Of a stretch of DNA of 16,736 bases, positions 9,028-16,736 are shown one piece after another. The first letter of the stretch is position 1, and each line of letters begins with the position of its first letter. The DNA is from Pirellulaceae bacterium (GTDB lineage: Bacteria > Planctomycetota > Planctomycetia > Pirellulales > Pirellulaceae), in assembly GCA_030744095.1 (NCBI GenBank), contig JASLRF010000595.1, positions 1 through 16,736 of the forward strand, written 5' to 3'. Position numbers and translations under genes: made by a program. Below the pieces are notes generated by a model. That model saw only the letters and a list, made by a program, of their open reading frames with translations, did not search any database and was not told the origin of the DNA.

Positions 9028-9103
9028 AAACCAAACCTTCAAAATGAAATAGTCTTCCCGTAGGTTGCGCCTCGACTTCGCTGTCGCACGTTTCCTACAA
9101 GTA
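9028..9103 (-). other. 76-base intergenic spacer between the two giant genes
   Basis: The spacer runs between the TGA of the upstream gene and the ATG of the downstream gene. Apart from the ribosome binding site I see no convincing promoter pair and no stem-loop followed by a T run. The short spacing without a terminator favours read-through, hence one operon, but an internal promoter cannot be excluded. Confidence 0.6.
9036..9040 (-). promoter_or_regulatory. Ribosome binding site of the S8/metzincin gene
   Basis: On the coding strand GAAGG lies 8 bases before the ATG at 9027, a good Shine-Dalgarno match and spacing. It fixes the start codon of the downstream gene, together with the basic N-terminus that follows. 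Confidence 0.7.
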
Positions 9104-12100
9104 TCAAATCAAATCCTCTCCGAACACACTGTCGTTGGCGTCTCGATCATAAAAACCATCGACCAGGTCACCGGCAATCTCATCCAAAGTACTTTCCAGA
9201 CGCACTCCAGTCTGGGGCACCGTGGCGGACTTCTTCACACGCGGTGCGACCGGGGCAAGTGCATCATCAACCTTGGCCATGATCCGGTCAACGGACTTTC
9301 GAGTCTCATTATCGCCACGCAAACTGGATTCCACCCCCTGGGCCTCTTGCTCGGGCAAGCGAATCTCGAAGAAACCAGGTGCAGCGGTGACGGCGAATGG
9401 GTTGCTTGTCGCAGCTTCGCCTTGGCCGCCAACAAGACCGGCGACGTCGCGAGACACCGAACCCTCGCCCTCGCCAACAAAGAACACATTGTCATTCAAG
9501 AAGTTGATGATGATCAAGGCGTCGTTGGCCGTCAGGAAGCCATCGCCATTGGTGTCGTAGAATGGCGGTGGCCGGAAATTGGCAGTTGGCGTAGGCAGAG
9601 CGCCGCCAAGCCCCTGGTTCAATGCGTTGATCACGATCAGGACATCTTGTGGAGTAATCACGCCGTCAGCGTTAACATCCAGTTCATTCCGCGGGAATGC
9701 CGTGCCAGGGTTCTGCCAATGGCGAATCGGTTCGACGGTCACAGTCACCGTGGCCACATTTGATGTTGCGCCATCAAAATCGTCGACGGTGTAAAGGAAC
9801 GCGTCAGTCCCATTGAAATCTTGCTGCGGCGTGTAGGTGATCACTCCAGTAACCGAATCCACAACCACCGATCCGTTGGACGGACCGCTCTGCACAACCA
9901 CACTGGCCGCATTGATGGGCCCATCCGGATCAAAGTCGTTGAGCAGCACATCAATTTCGACGGGCTCCAGTTCGCCGGTTGTGGCCATGTCGTCGTTGGC
10001 CGTCGGCGGCGTAATGACACGAACGGTAACCGTCGCCTCGTTCGACAGGGCTCCCTGGTGATCGCTTACGCGGTAGCGGAATGTGCTGACACCCAGGAAA
10101 TTCGGACTTGGTGTGAAGAGAATTGTGCCATCGTTTTTGACTGACAGACTGGCGTTGTTGGCCCCGGAAGTGATCTCGACAGTCGTAACGTCGATGTCGT
10201 CATTGGTGCCTGCGGAACTCTCGACATCCGTGTCGTTGCTCAACATGTCCAGTTCTGTGGGTGTGTTCTTGACAACCAAGTCGCTGTCTGGATTCGCGAC
10301 GGGTGCATCGTTGACCGGAGTGACCGTCAATGTGAAGGTGTCTCTCTCGAACTCACCCCGCGAGTCGGTTGCCTGAATGGTGATTTCCGCCTGGCCGGAA
10401 GCATTGGGAACCAAAGCCAAGATCAAAGCAGTCTTATCGATCACGTCGATCGTGGCGGAAACCAGTGCAGAGTTATTGTTGTTGGCCACGCTGAGGGTCA
10501 ACGTGTCGTTATTGGTTGCCACGTCGGGGTCGTTAAAGACGCGCGGGAACAACTCGACCCGCAGATTCGGGCTGTCCTCCGGCGCAACGATATCCGCGAT
10601 TGGATTGGCGACAAACGGTGCATCGTTGAGGGGCGAGACGGTGACCGGAATTGTCGCCTGATCTGTCTTCTTGCCGGGCGATCCAGTGTTTCCTAAGTCG
10701 TCGGCAATCACCGTCAGCACGTCATTACCGTTGAAGTCTTGATTGCCTTGATAGTTCAATCCATCCGTTGCGCCCAGCGTGGCCGCGATCGCCGCGGGAG
10801 TGCTCCGTACCGTCACCGTAGCGGTACCATTGTCTGACACATCGCTGGGCTGCAACCCGCCAGAAACCAAGGTGTTAACGTTTAAGGTGCCGTTGTTGAC
10901 ACGGAACTTGACTTCAATCTCGCCCGCGTCGACATCCGTCACGGTGATGTTCCGTACCTCCAGATTGGTGTCTTCGTTGACAACCTGCTCGCCGGGTACG
11001 GTGATTATCGGCGCGTCGTTGATGGCTTCGATGGTCAACGTGAATGACTTGGTGGAGTGATTCACGTTCGGTGCAGCACTGGGGCCTGAATCAACGGCTT
11101 GGACCGTGACAATGGCTGTGCCGTTGGCATCGGGCAACGTCGTGTAAATCAGCGTGCCATCAGGAAAGACTGTGGGCTGAACCGAGAATAGATTGGTCTG
11201 GTCGTTGGTGACATTGAATGTCACGGTCTGGATCGCTTCGTCCGTGGCAGTATCCGGGCCAGGCCGTATACTCTTTACGAAGCCTGGGACGGTCTGAGGG
11301 CCGGCATCTTCGACGACGGGTGAAATCTCACTAAGCGCGAATTCAGGAGCGTCATTGACAGCTGCAATGGTGATCACAAAGGTCTTCGGTGCCGAAACAT
11401 TGACATCGTTGTTATTCGGCGGTGTAGAGTTGCCATTGTCGACGGCCACCACCGTCACGGTTGCCGTACCATGTCTGTCAGGGTCGGTTTCGAACGTTAA
11501 GTTGCCGTTGGCGGGATTGACCGCTGGAGCACTTGCAAAGGACAAACCGCCCGAGAGGATCAAGTTGGTGATCTCAAACGTGATGATCTGAGAACTCTCA
11601 TCCGTCGCGGTCAGAGGGCCAGGCAGAATGTCACTGGCCCATCCAGTCACCGTCTGGAAACCAGCATCCTCGTCAGCTTCGACATTGGGCACATCGACGG
11701 TGAATTCCGGCGCATCGTTCACTGCTTCGACTTGAATCCTGAAGGTCTGCGGTGGCGACACATTGACATCATGGACATTCGGCGGGATGGAGTTGCCGTC
11801 GTCGCTCAAGGTCACCGTTACGGTGGCAACACCGTTGGTATTCGGTGCCGTGGTATAGGTAAGCTCACCGGTCTGTGAATCGATCGCCGGGAAGTCCGTA
11901 AAGGCCAGGTTCCCGGTGGTCACTACCGACAGGTTGAATATCAAGTTCTGACCGATTTCGTCGGTGGCAGTGTTCGGGCCTGGCAGAATATTGGTCGCCC
12001 GGAGGACCACATTCGGTCGTTCGGCATCTTCTTCGGCAAACTCAACGTTACCGGTCACGATCGAAAACTGCGGTGCATCATTGATCGCATCGACGGTGAT

Positions 12101-15100
12101 CGTAAATTGCCGCGAACCTGATTCGTTAACATTCGGGGCGGTGCCGCTTCCATTGTCTTTTGCTTTCAGCGTCACTACGGCCGTTCCATTGGCATCGGCG
12201 CGAGGCGTGAAAGTCAGCGTCCCACTTCCAGAAATCGCAGGCTGCTCGGCGAACAGCGGATTGTTGTTATTGGTGACCTCAAAAGTGATGATCTGTGGGG
12301 TTTCATCCACCGCCGTGATCGGCCCGGGGCGAACGCCAGAAGCCCAACCGATGACTGTGTGCGGACCAACGTCTTCAATCACCGTTACGTTGGGCCCTTC
12401 GGTGAATTGCGGGGCGTCGTTGACTGCGTTGACCGTTATATTGACGGTTCCCGGCAGGCTCGTCTTGGCGGGGCCGCCGAGCGTGTTGTCGTCTTCGACT
12501 TGGAAGGTGAAGCTATCTTGACCGTTGAAATCGGCGTTGGGTGTGTAGAGGTATTGCCCCGGTGTCGCCGTTGCAGCCAATGTCCCGTTGCTCGGGCTAC
12601 CAACAATAAACGTCAGCGGCGATTGGTCTTCGCCTTGCAAGGGGTCACCGTCGTCACCCACCAATGTGATCGTCCTCAGGCCAGTGTTTGGCTCGTCTTC
12701 GTACAGGTTGAACGACTGGTCGAAGGCGATCGGAACATCATTCACGGGTGTTACGTCAATTGTCACGGTGGCCGGATCACTGAACAGATTCGGTGGATTG
12801 CCGGCCAAGGCGTCGTCCCGTGCACGGAACTCAAACGTGTCGCTGCCGTTGAAGTTGGGATCAGGCGTATACACCAACGAGCCGGTGACCGAATTGAAGT
12901 TCGTAATTGTCCCGTTAACAGGCAGTGTGACAATCGAGTACGTCAGTACTTGCGAAACGTCTGGGTCGTTATCGTCGGCATTTAATGTGATCGTCCTCTC
13001 ACCGATACCTGGTTCGTCTTCATCCATGACAACGGTTTGATCGAAGGCGATCGGCTGTTCGTTCGTCGCCGTTACGGTAATCGTCACGGTCCCCACCCCA
13101 CTCTCCAACGAGAAGATGGGTCCAGCAAGTGCGTCGTCAGTCACTTTGTATGTGAAAGTGTCCGGGACGCCAACGGGCGAGTTGTTGTAGTCCACATCAG
13201 GCGTGTAGGTGAAGTCGCCCGTTGCGGCATCAAAACCGGTGAGTGTTCCGTGCGACGGTGGGGTCAGGATCTCGTAGGTCAACAGCTGCACGACAACCGG
13301 ATCGCCATCGTCGCCGGGCAACGATTGGTTGCCGGGGTCGGTGGAATCGTACGAAGAGTTTTCGTCAACCGAGAACCCTAGATTATTGGCGATTGGCGGA
13401 TCGTTCATCGGTGTCACATTGACCGTGAACGTAGTCGGATCGCTTACTCGTGTCGTACCAAGCCCGAAGAAATCGTCATCGGTAATGCTGAAGGTGAATG
13501 TATCAGCTCCGTTGAAATCAGTATTCGGAGTGTAGGTTACTGCGCCGGTCAGAGGGTCGAAACCGGCCAACGTCCCGTCCGCCGGCTGATCAACGATCGC
13601 GAAGGTGATCTGCTGCACTTCGTCGGGATGGGGATCTCCATCGCTTCCTGACAACATAATGTTGATCGGATTCTCTTCGGCGGTGGTGACGGACAGCGGA
13701 TCGCCCACGGGTTGGCCGTTGACGGGCGTGATAACAAATGTCACGGCAGCAACCAGGCTCGTCTGGTTGGTCGGCAGCCCCGCGTTTTCTGGAGGGTTAT
13801 CCTCATCCGTAACGCGGAACAACACCGTTGCCGTTCTTCCGCCGGCCGTATTGAAGTCTGGGTCGGGAAGGTAAGTGAATTTACCGCTGTCGACAAAATC
13901 GGCAGCCAGCACAATCGTACCGTTGTCACCGCTGGAATCGACAATTTCGAAGAAAGGCAACTGATTCTCGTCGGGCATGGGATCCCCGTCGTCCCAGGTC
14001 AGGGTCACGGTGGTCGGCGTGAAGGTGCCTTTGGTGACATCTTCGGTCGTGACTTCGCTCAACGTCACTGTCTGGGCGTGGGCAATCGGCCTGTCGTTCA
14101 CTGGATCGACGGTCACTTCGAACTCGTCTTCCACGAATAAACCGCCCTGATCGGTGGCACGCATGCGAACGGTTGCCACACCGTTCTGATCGTCCAGGAA
14201 GTCCAATACGACGGTCCGCCCATCCAAACCAACACGGGCATCAACCAGGGAAGGATTGGTGTTGCCGACTACCGTGAAGATGAGGAAGTCGCCGTTGCCG
14301 TTCGTAATGTCAATGTCACTGAAGAATGCCGATGCATCGAAGGTGTGGTCGGCATCATCTTCGAGTACCGGGAAGGCCACGTCTGCAGGAACATTTGGAA
14401 GGCCCGGTTGCACCACGGTCGGAGCGTTGTTACTGATCACACGAATCCGATAGTCTTCCACTTCCCCGTCCACGGCCAAACCAGTTGGCAACAGGCCGGA
14501 CTCCGAACTGAAGCGGAATCGCGCGGCTGTCAAACCGAGTGGCAGCGTACTGGGAGCTGGCGCGAAGTCCGGTACCATGATGCTTAACGAATTCGCACCA
14601 GCCTGCACCGCCTGATCCGTAAAGACCTGCTCGTTGGGATCATTCCAATCTCCGTCCTGGTTCCAGTCGAACCATGCGTTCAACGTGCCGTCGGCCGATG
14701 CCGTCACCGTGATAGGCGTCGCGGCATTGGGCGTGAAGATACTGTCAAACCTCACACCATCTTCGTCGTCTCTTTGGAATTGAACGGACCCGCCGCCCAG
14801 GTCCGCGGCGAAGACGGCCAGCCCAGTTGCCATAATCGCCTGGGCAATCTCCGCGCCAATCTCATCGACCGTCCGTTCGACCCATTCGCTTGGTAACTGG
14901 GTTCCGACTTTCGTTACCGTCGACACGACGACATTGCCCGTTGTAGTCCTGTCATTACGATCAAACTCGAAGGTCACCTGCCGCACACCGTCGTCGATGA
15001 TAAACGACTGGCCATCGGCCAGGCCGCCCGCCACTCCGTCTTGGGTCAAGTCAGTCGAGTTCGTCAGATCAACAACAAGGTCTGTCGGCCCCGAAACGTC

Positions 15101-16736
15101 GACCAGGCCATCGCCCAGATTGTTGGTAACGACACCCGCCAGGTCACCAGACAACGCGGCGTTCTTAATCGCCGTGACGATGGACTTGGCAACGTCGTCG
15201 GCACTTTGTACGTCCTGGATTTGAACCGATCGATTCGTGCCGCTAACATTGCCTGTCTTAGTGAACTCGAAAATTACGGACGGGCTGATACCCGATGGAC
15301 CGTCCAGATCGATCGAGAAGGTCTGGCCTTCGACAACGGGTCCAGTTTGAGCCAGGTGACTCTGCGTCGAGTCGACACTGACGATGGCCACGGGCTGCAG
15401 ATCGACGAGGCCACCGCTGACGCGTACTGGTTGGATGCCGACCAACAGGCCATCATCCGCGGCCTGCTGGATAACGGCGACCATCCGGTCCGCCACGACC
15501 TCTGGCGTTTGGGTGTCGGCGAAGGAAATTGGATGCGAGCCGGCCGCGACACCGCCAAAAATCTCGAATTCAAACGTGACCGTGGGATTGATGCGGTCGT
15601 TAATGATGAACATGTCACCATCTTGGATATCAGTGGGAGCCGATCCAACGCTCACTTCAAGTTGCAGAATGGCAGGAACCTTGATCGCCAATCCCGTTGC
15701 GGGCGTGTCGACCAGGAGCGGAATCCGCCCGGCCGGCGCCAGCGAAGGCGATTGAGAAATGTCCAAGGAATGACTGGCTGGGCCGGCAACCTGAATCACG
15801 CCGCTGCCTTGGTGCGTCATGCTGCCGTTGGGTGCGGCAAACTGCAGTCCCGATGACTGAACTGCGGAGATCAGATTCATCGCAAACTCGGAAGGCGTCT
15901 CGGTATCGACGAAGGTCACCGCTGTGTTGCCCATCGCGACCGTCGCGTCACTATCGAATTCAAATGTCACTGAACCTGCACCGTCGTGAAAGACGATCAG
16001 ATCACCATCGCCTATATTGGCGGTACCCATCGCCGTTGCGGGAATTCGCAACACCGATGCGGGCGACCCTTCAACCACAATCGAACTCTGACTTGCATCC
16101 ACCGTATGCCGTAGCTTGCCGCCGATAAATACAATGCCGTTGCCCAAATTCGCCGGGTGTAGCACCAACAGGTCGTGGTTTGAGTTGTTTTGGGGCGTAT
16201 CGGCTTGAATCGCGGCCACGATCGCGTTGGCGAGCTCATCGCGAGTTGTGGCGGCAGTGAAGTTAATCTTCTTGGTGTCCGCTGACACACCATTCTCGTC
16301 GAATTCAAACGTCACAGTCTGGCCGTTGAATCGCTCGATGGTAAACATCTCGCCGTCATTGATCGCGGCACCGCCCGCGGCTGGGACGACAATGCTGTAG
16401 GGCGCCGTACCAGTTACAGACAGATTTGACGCTGAGATATCCAAGACGTGGTCGGCATCATCACCGTCGGCGGTCAACGAGGGCTGGCCGTCGGCGTCAG
16501 CATCGACACCGCTGCCCAGGAAAATTGGAGTTTCCGTGATAACATGGCGGGCCCCGTCGTTGTCAAACAGGGTTGCATACCGGCCGATTCCCGTAAATGG
16601 ATCAGGGGCATCGCCAAAGTCCAGCTCCGCACCAGGCAGCAGAATCGTAAACTGAGTTTCATCTGTGGATTGATTGGCCTCCAGAGAATTGCCTGGCAAG
16701 TCCTTGACGGCACTAAGGAAGAAGTTGGAAATCCCG
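9104..16736 (-). CDS. Giant surface/secreted protein with GEVED module, 14 cadherin/Ig-like repeats and dockerin (5' end outside window)
   Basis: The frame is open from the right edge to a TGA at 9104-9106 and shows 2543 residues. The TTG at 16699 is not the start, because twelve more codons continue in frame to the edge (ending ..FFLSAVKD before it). Visible parts, numbered from the edge: DFGDAPDP (39-46), about five modules with a V(T/I)FEF core (about 94-655), a GEVED core with DWNQDGDWND and DGEVEDYRI (about 656-765), fourteen tandem cadherin/Ig-like repeats with VNDAP-type linkers (769-2336), a dockerin with two complete calcium loops (2337-2415) and a 128-residue tail. No catalytic domain is visible. 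These families act outside the cell in adhesion and calcium-stabilised scaffolding, so a surface adhesin or matrix protein is the best guess. The domains could instead be the non-catalytic tail of an enzyme whose catalytic part lies beyond the window. Confidence 0.93.
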   Translation of the reverse strand, partial: GISNFFLSAVKDLPGNSLEANQSTDETQFTILLPGAELDFGDAPDPFTGIGRYATLFDNDGARHVITETPIFLGSGVDADADGQPSLTADGDDADHVLDISASNLSVTGTAPYSIVVPAAGGAAINDGEMFTIERFNGQTVTFEFDENGVSADTKKINFTAATTRDELANAIVAAIQADTPQNNSNHDLLVLHPANLGNGIVFIGGKLRHTVDASQSSIVVEGSPASVLRIPATAMGTANIGDGDLIVFHDGAGSVTFEFDSDATVAMGNTAVTFVDTETPSEFAMNLISAVQSSGLQFAAPNGSMTHQGSGVIQVAGPASHSLDISQSPSLAPAGRIPLLVDTPATGLAIKVPAILQLEVSVGSAPTDIQDGDMFIINDRINPTVTFEFEIFGGVAAGSHPISFADTQTPEVVADRMVAVIQQAADDGLLVGIQPVRVSGGLVDLQPVAIVSVDSTQSHLAQTGPVVEGQTFSIDLDGPSGISPSVIFEFTKTGNVSGTNRSVQIQDVQSADDVAKSIVTAIKNAALSGDLAGVVTNNLGDGLVDVSGPTDLVVDLTNSTDLTQDGVAGGLADGQSFIIDDGVRQVTFEFDRNDRTTTGNVVVSTVTKVGTQLPSEWVERTVDEIGAEIAQAIMATGLAVFAADLGGGSVQFQRDDEDGVRFDSIFTPNAATPITVTASADGTLNAWFDWNQDGDWNDPNEQVFTDQAVQAGANSLSIMVPDFAPAPSTLPLGLTAARFRFSSESGLLPTGLAVDGEVEDYRIRVISNNAPTVVQPGLPNVPADVAFPVLEDDADHTFDASAFFSDIDITNGNGDFLIFTVVGNTNPSLVDARVGLDGRTVVLDFLDDQNGVATVRMRATDQGGLFVEDEFEVTVDPVNDRPIAHAQTVTLSEVTTEDVTKGTFTPTTVTLTWDDGDPMPDENQLPFFEIVDSSGDNGTIVLAADFVDSGKFTYLPDPDFNTAGGRTATVLFRVTDEDNPPENAGLPTNQTSLVAAVTFVITPVNGQPVGDPLSVTTAEENPINIMLSGSDGDPHPDEVQQITFAIVDQPADGTLAGFDPLTGAVTYTPNTDFNGADTFTFSITDDDFFGLGTTRVSDPTTFTVNVTPMNDPPIANNLGFSVDENSSYDSTDPGNQSLPGDDGDPVVVQLLTYEILTPPSHGTLTGFDAATGDFTYTPDVDYNNSPVGVPDTFTYKVTDDALAGPIFSLESGVGTVTITVTATNEQPIAFDQTVVMDEDEPGIGERTITLNADDNDPDVSQVLTYSIVTLPVNGTITNFNSVTGSLVYTPDPNFNGSDTFEFRARDDALAGNPPNLFSDPATVTIDVTPVNDVPIAFDQSFNLYEDEPNTGLRTITLVGDDGDPLQGEDQSPLTFIVGSPSNGTLAATATPGQYLYTPNADFNGQDSFTFQVEDDNTLGGPAKTSLPGTVNITVNAVNDAPQFTEGPNVTVIEDVGPHTVIGWASGVRPGPITAVDETPQIITFEVTNNNNPLFAEQPAISGSGTLTFTPRADANGTAVVTLKAKDNGSGTAPNVNESGSRQFTITVDAINDAPQFSIVTGNVEFAEEDAERPNVVLRATNILPGPNTATDEIGQNLIFNLSVVTTGNLAFTDFPAIDSQTGELTYTTAPNTNGVATVTVTLSDDGNSIPPNVHDVNVSPPQTFRIQVEAVNDAPEFTVDVPNVEADEDAGFQTVTGWASDILPGPLTATDESSQIITFEITNLILSGGLSFASAPAVNPANGNLTFETDPDRHGTATVTVVAVDNGNSTPPNNNDVNVSAPKTFVITIAAVNDAPEFALSEISPVVEDAGPQTVPGFVKSIRPGPDTATDEAIQTVTFNVTNDQTNLFSVQPTVFPDGTLIYTTLPDANGTAIVTVQAVDSGPSAAPNVNHSTKSFTLTIEAINDAPIITVPGEQVVNEDTNLEVRNITVTDVDAGEIEVKFRVNNGTLNVNTLVSGGLQPSDVSDNGTATVTVRSTPAAIAATLGATDGLNYQGNQDFNGNDVLTVIADDLGNTGSPGKKTDQATIPVTVSPLNDAPFVANPIADIVAPEDSPNLRVELFPRVFNDPDVATNNDTLTLSVANNNNSALVSATIDVIDKTALILALVPNASGQAEITIQATDSRGEFERDTFTLTVTPVNDAPVANPDSDLVVKNTPTELDMLSNDTDVESSAGTNDDIDVTTVEITSGANNASLSVKNDGTILFTPSPNFLGVSTFRYRVSDHQGALSNEATVTVRVITPPTANDDMATTGELEPVEIDVLLNDFDPDGPINAASVVVQSGPSNGSVVVDSVTGVITYTPQQDFNGTDAFLYTVDDFDGATSNVATVTVTVEPIRHWQNPGTAFPRNELDVNADGVITPQDVLIVINALNQGLGGALPTPTANFRPPPFYDTNGDGFLTANDALIIINFLNDNVFFVGEGEGSVSRDVAGLVGGQGEAATSNPFAVTAAPGFFEIRLPEQEAQGVESSLRGDNETRKSVDRIMAKVDDALAPVAPRVKKSATVPQTGVRLESTLDEIAGDLVDGFYDRDANDSVFGEDLI
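9491..9727 (-). other. Dockerin domain with two calcium-binding loops
   Basis: It starts RHWQNPGTAFPRNELDVNAD, then has loop 1 D-V-N-A-D-G-V-I-T-P-Q-D and loop 2 D-T-N-G-D-G-F-L-T-A-N-D. Both are complete EF-hand-like loops followed by the helix (VLIVINALN, ALIIINFLN). The proline-rich linker between the loops is typical of planctomycete dockerin-like domains. No cohesin partner is seen in the window. Confidence 0.9.
9728..14431 (-). repeat. Fourteen tandem cadherin/Ig-like repeats
   Basis: Repeat starts on the coding strand are at 14431, 14101, 13723, 13408, 13066, 12745, 12424, 12085, 11722, 11359, 11023, 10630, 10315 and 10018. That is one unit per 99-131 residues. Each starts at a linker such as VNDAP, INDAP, TNEQP or MNDPP; many contain an 'NG.LTYTP..DFNG.D.F.Y.V.D' strand pattern and DDGDP or DVDAG acidic turns likely to bind calcium. 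This matches cadherin-like and bacterial Ig-like (Big_9/VCBS) families. All starts fall in one frame. Confidence 0.92.
14440..16624 (-). other. GEVED-type module, split by the FEFD modules
   Basis: The N-terminal signature LDFGDAPDP is at 16624-16598 and the lead-in VDADADGQPS...DGDD ends near 16457. The C-terminal part restarts with DDEDGV at 14770, then LNAWFDWNQDGDWNDPNEQVF and ends GLAVDGEVEDYRI just before the first cadherin-like repeat. Both halves belong to one known module type, normally contiguous. Confidence 0.75.
14771..16470 (-). repeat. Five tandem FEFD-type modules
   Basis: Five related modules of about 100-130 residues follow one another. Their cores, with V-T/I-F-E-F, lie near 16295-16315, 15952-15970, 15560-15580, 15257-15277 and 14957-14977. 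Each has a DG-x-x-F-x-I type strand before the core and a helix-like 'I..AI' or 'I.AVQ' stretch after it. Unit boundaries carry D-x-S/T-x-S motifs (LDISAS, VDASQS, LDISQS, VDSTQS, VDLTNS). I recognise the style from planctomycete proteins but no named function. Confidence 0.75.

Noticed and set aside
9062..9095. Weak stem (TGCGAC...GTCGaggCGCA) in the intergenic gap as a terminator
   Set aside because: The pairing is short and interrupted and no T run follows on the coding strand, so it is not a credible intrinsic terminator.
9065..9763. Plus-strand open frame of 232 codons crossing the intergenic gap
   Set aside because: It is antisense in register with the dockerin and tail of the upstream gene, with no domain and no convincing ribosome binding site.
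9728..14431. The repeated array as DNA repeats or CRISPR
   Set aside because: The repeats are conserved only at protein level, differ in length (99-131 codons) and stay in one frame. There are no identical short direct repeats with spacers.
15041..15856. Plus-strand open frame of 271 codons
   Set aside because: It is an in-register antisense shadow of the FEFD modules, explained by rare TTA/CTA/TCA codons in the sense gene.
16697..16699. TTG as the start codon of the repeat/dockerin gene
   Set aside because: The frame stays open for twelve more codons to the window edge, and the sequence there is coherent protein without a ribosome binding site or signal region. The true start lies outside.

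Overview
The window is filled almost completely by two very large genes on the minus strand. They are separated by 76 bases, and neither is complete. The protein architecture points to a member of the Planctomycetota, most likely Pirellulales. The markers are a basic N-terminus followed by a LEPLERRELL motif, planctomycete-style dockerin repeats of the HWQNP...DVNADG type, a DFGDAPDP/GEVED module, and giant mosaic extracellular proteins. This placement rests on protein style only. The window has no rRNA or other marker gene, and I computed no composition statistics.

Layout, in the direction of transcription (right to left). (1) From the right edge to 9104 is the 3' part of a giant surface or secreted protein, with 2543 residues visible and the N-terminus outside the window. 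It begins inside a GEVED-type module that is interrupted by about five related 100-130 residue modules (roughly 16470-14771). Then come the GEVED core, fourteen tandem cadherin/Ig-like repeats (14431-9728), a two-loop dockerin (9727-9491) and a 128-residue tail. (2) A 76-base gap follows, with a good ribosome binding site (GAAGG, 8 bases before ATG). (3) From 9027 to the left edge and beyond is a second giant protein, with 3009 residues visible and the C-terminus outside. In order it has the basic/LEPLERRELL N-terminus, a subtilisin (S8) domain with a full catalytic set (D115, H157, N260, S346), Ig-like and small beta modules, a metzincin-type zinc protease (HEIGHLLGLQH with a Met-turn), a pre-peptidase C-terminal (PPC) domain, right-handed beta-helix segments, two more PPC-like segments and a beta-propeller-like end.

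The two genes share strand and close spacing, so they are probably one transcription unit. A reasonable but unproven picture is a modular cell-surface or matrix protein with calcium-dependent repeats, followed by a large exported protein that carries two proteases of different mechanism and could act on surface proteins or extracellular substrates. I see no tRNA, rRNA, CRISPR array, insertion sequence or phage gene. Apart from the 76-base gap there is no non-coding stretch of note.
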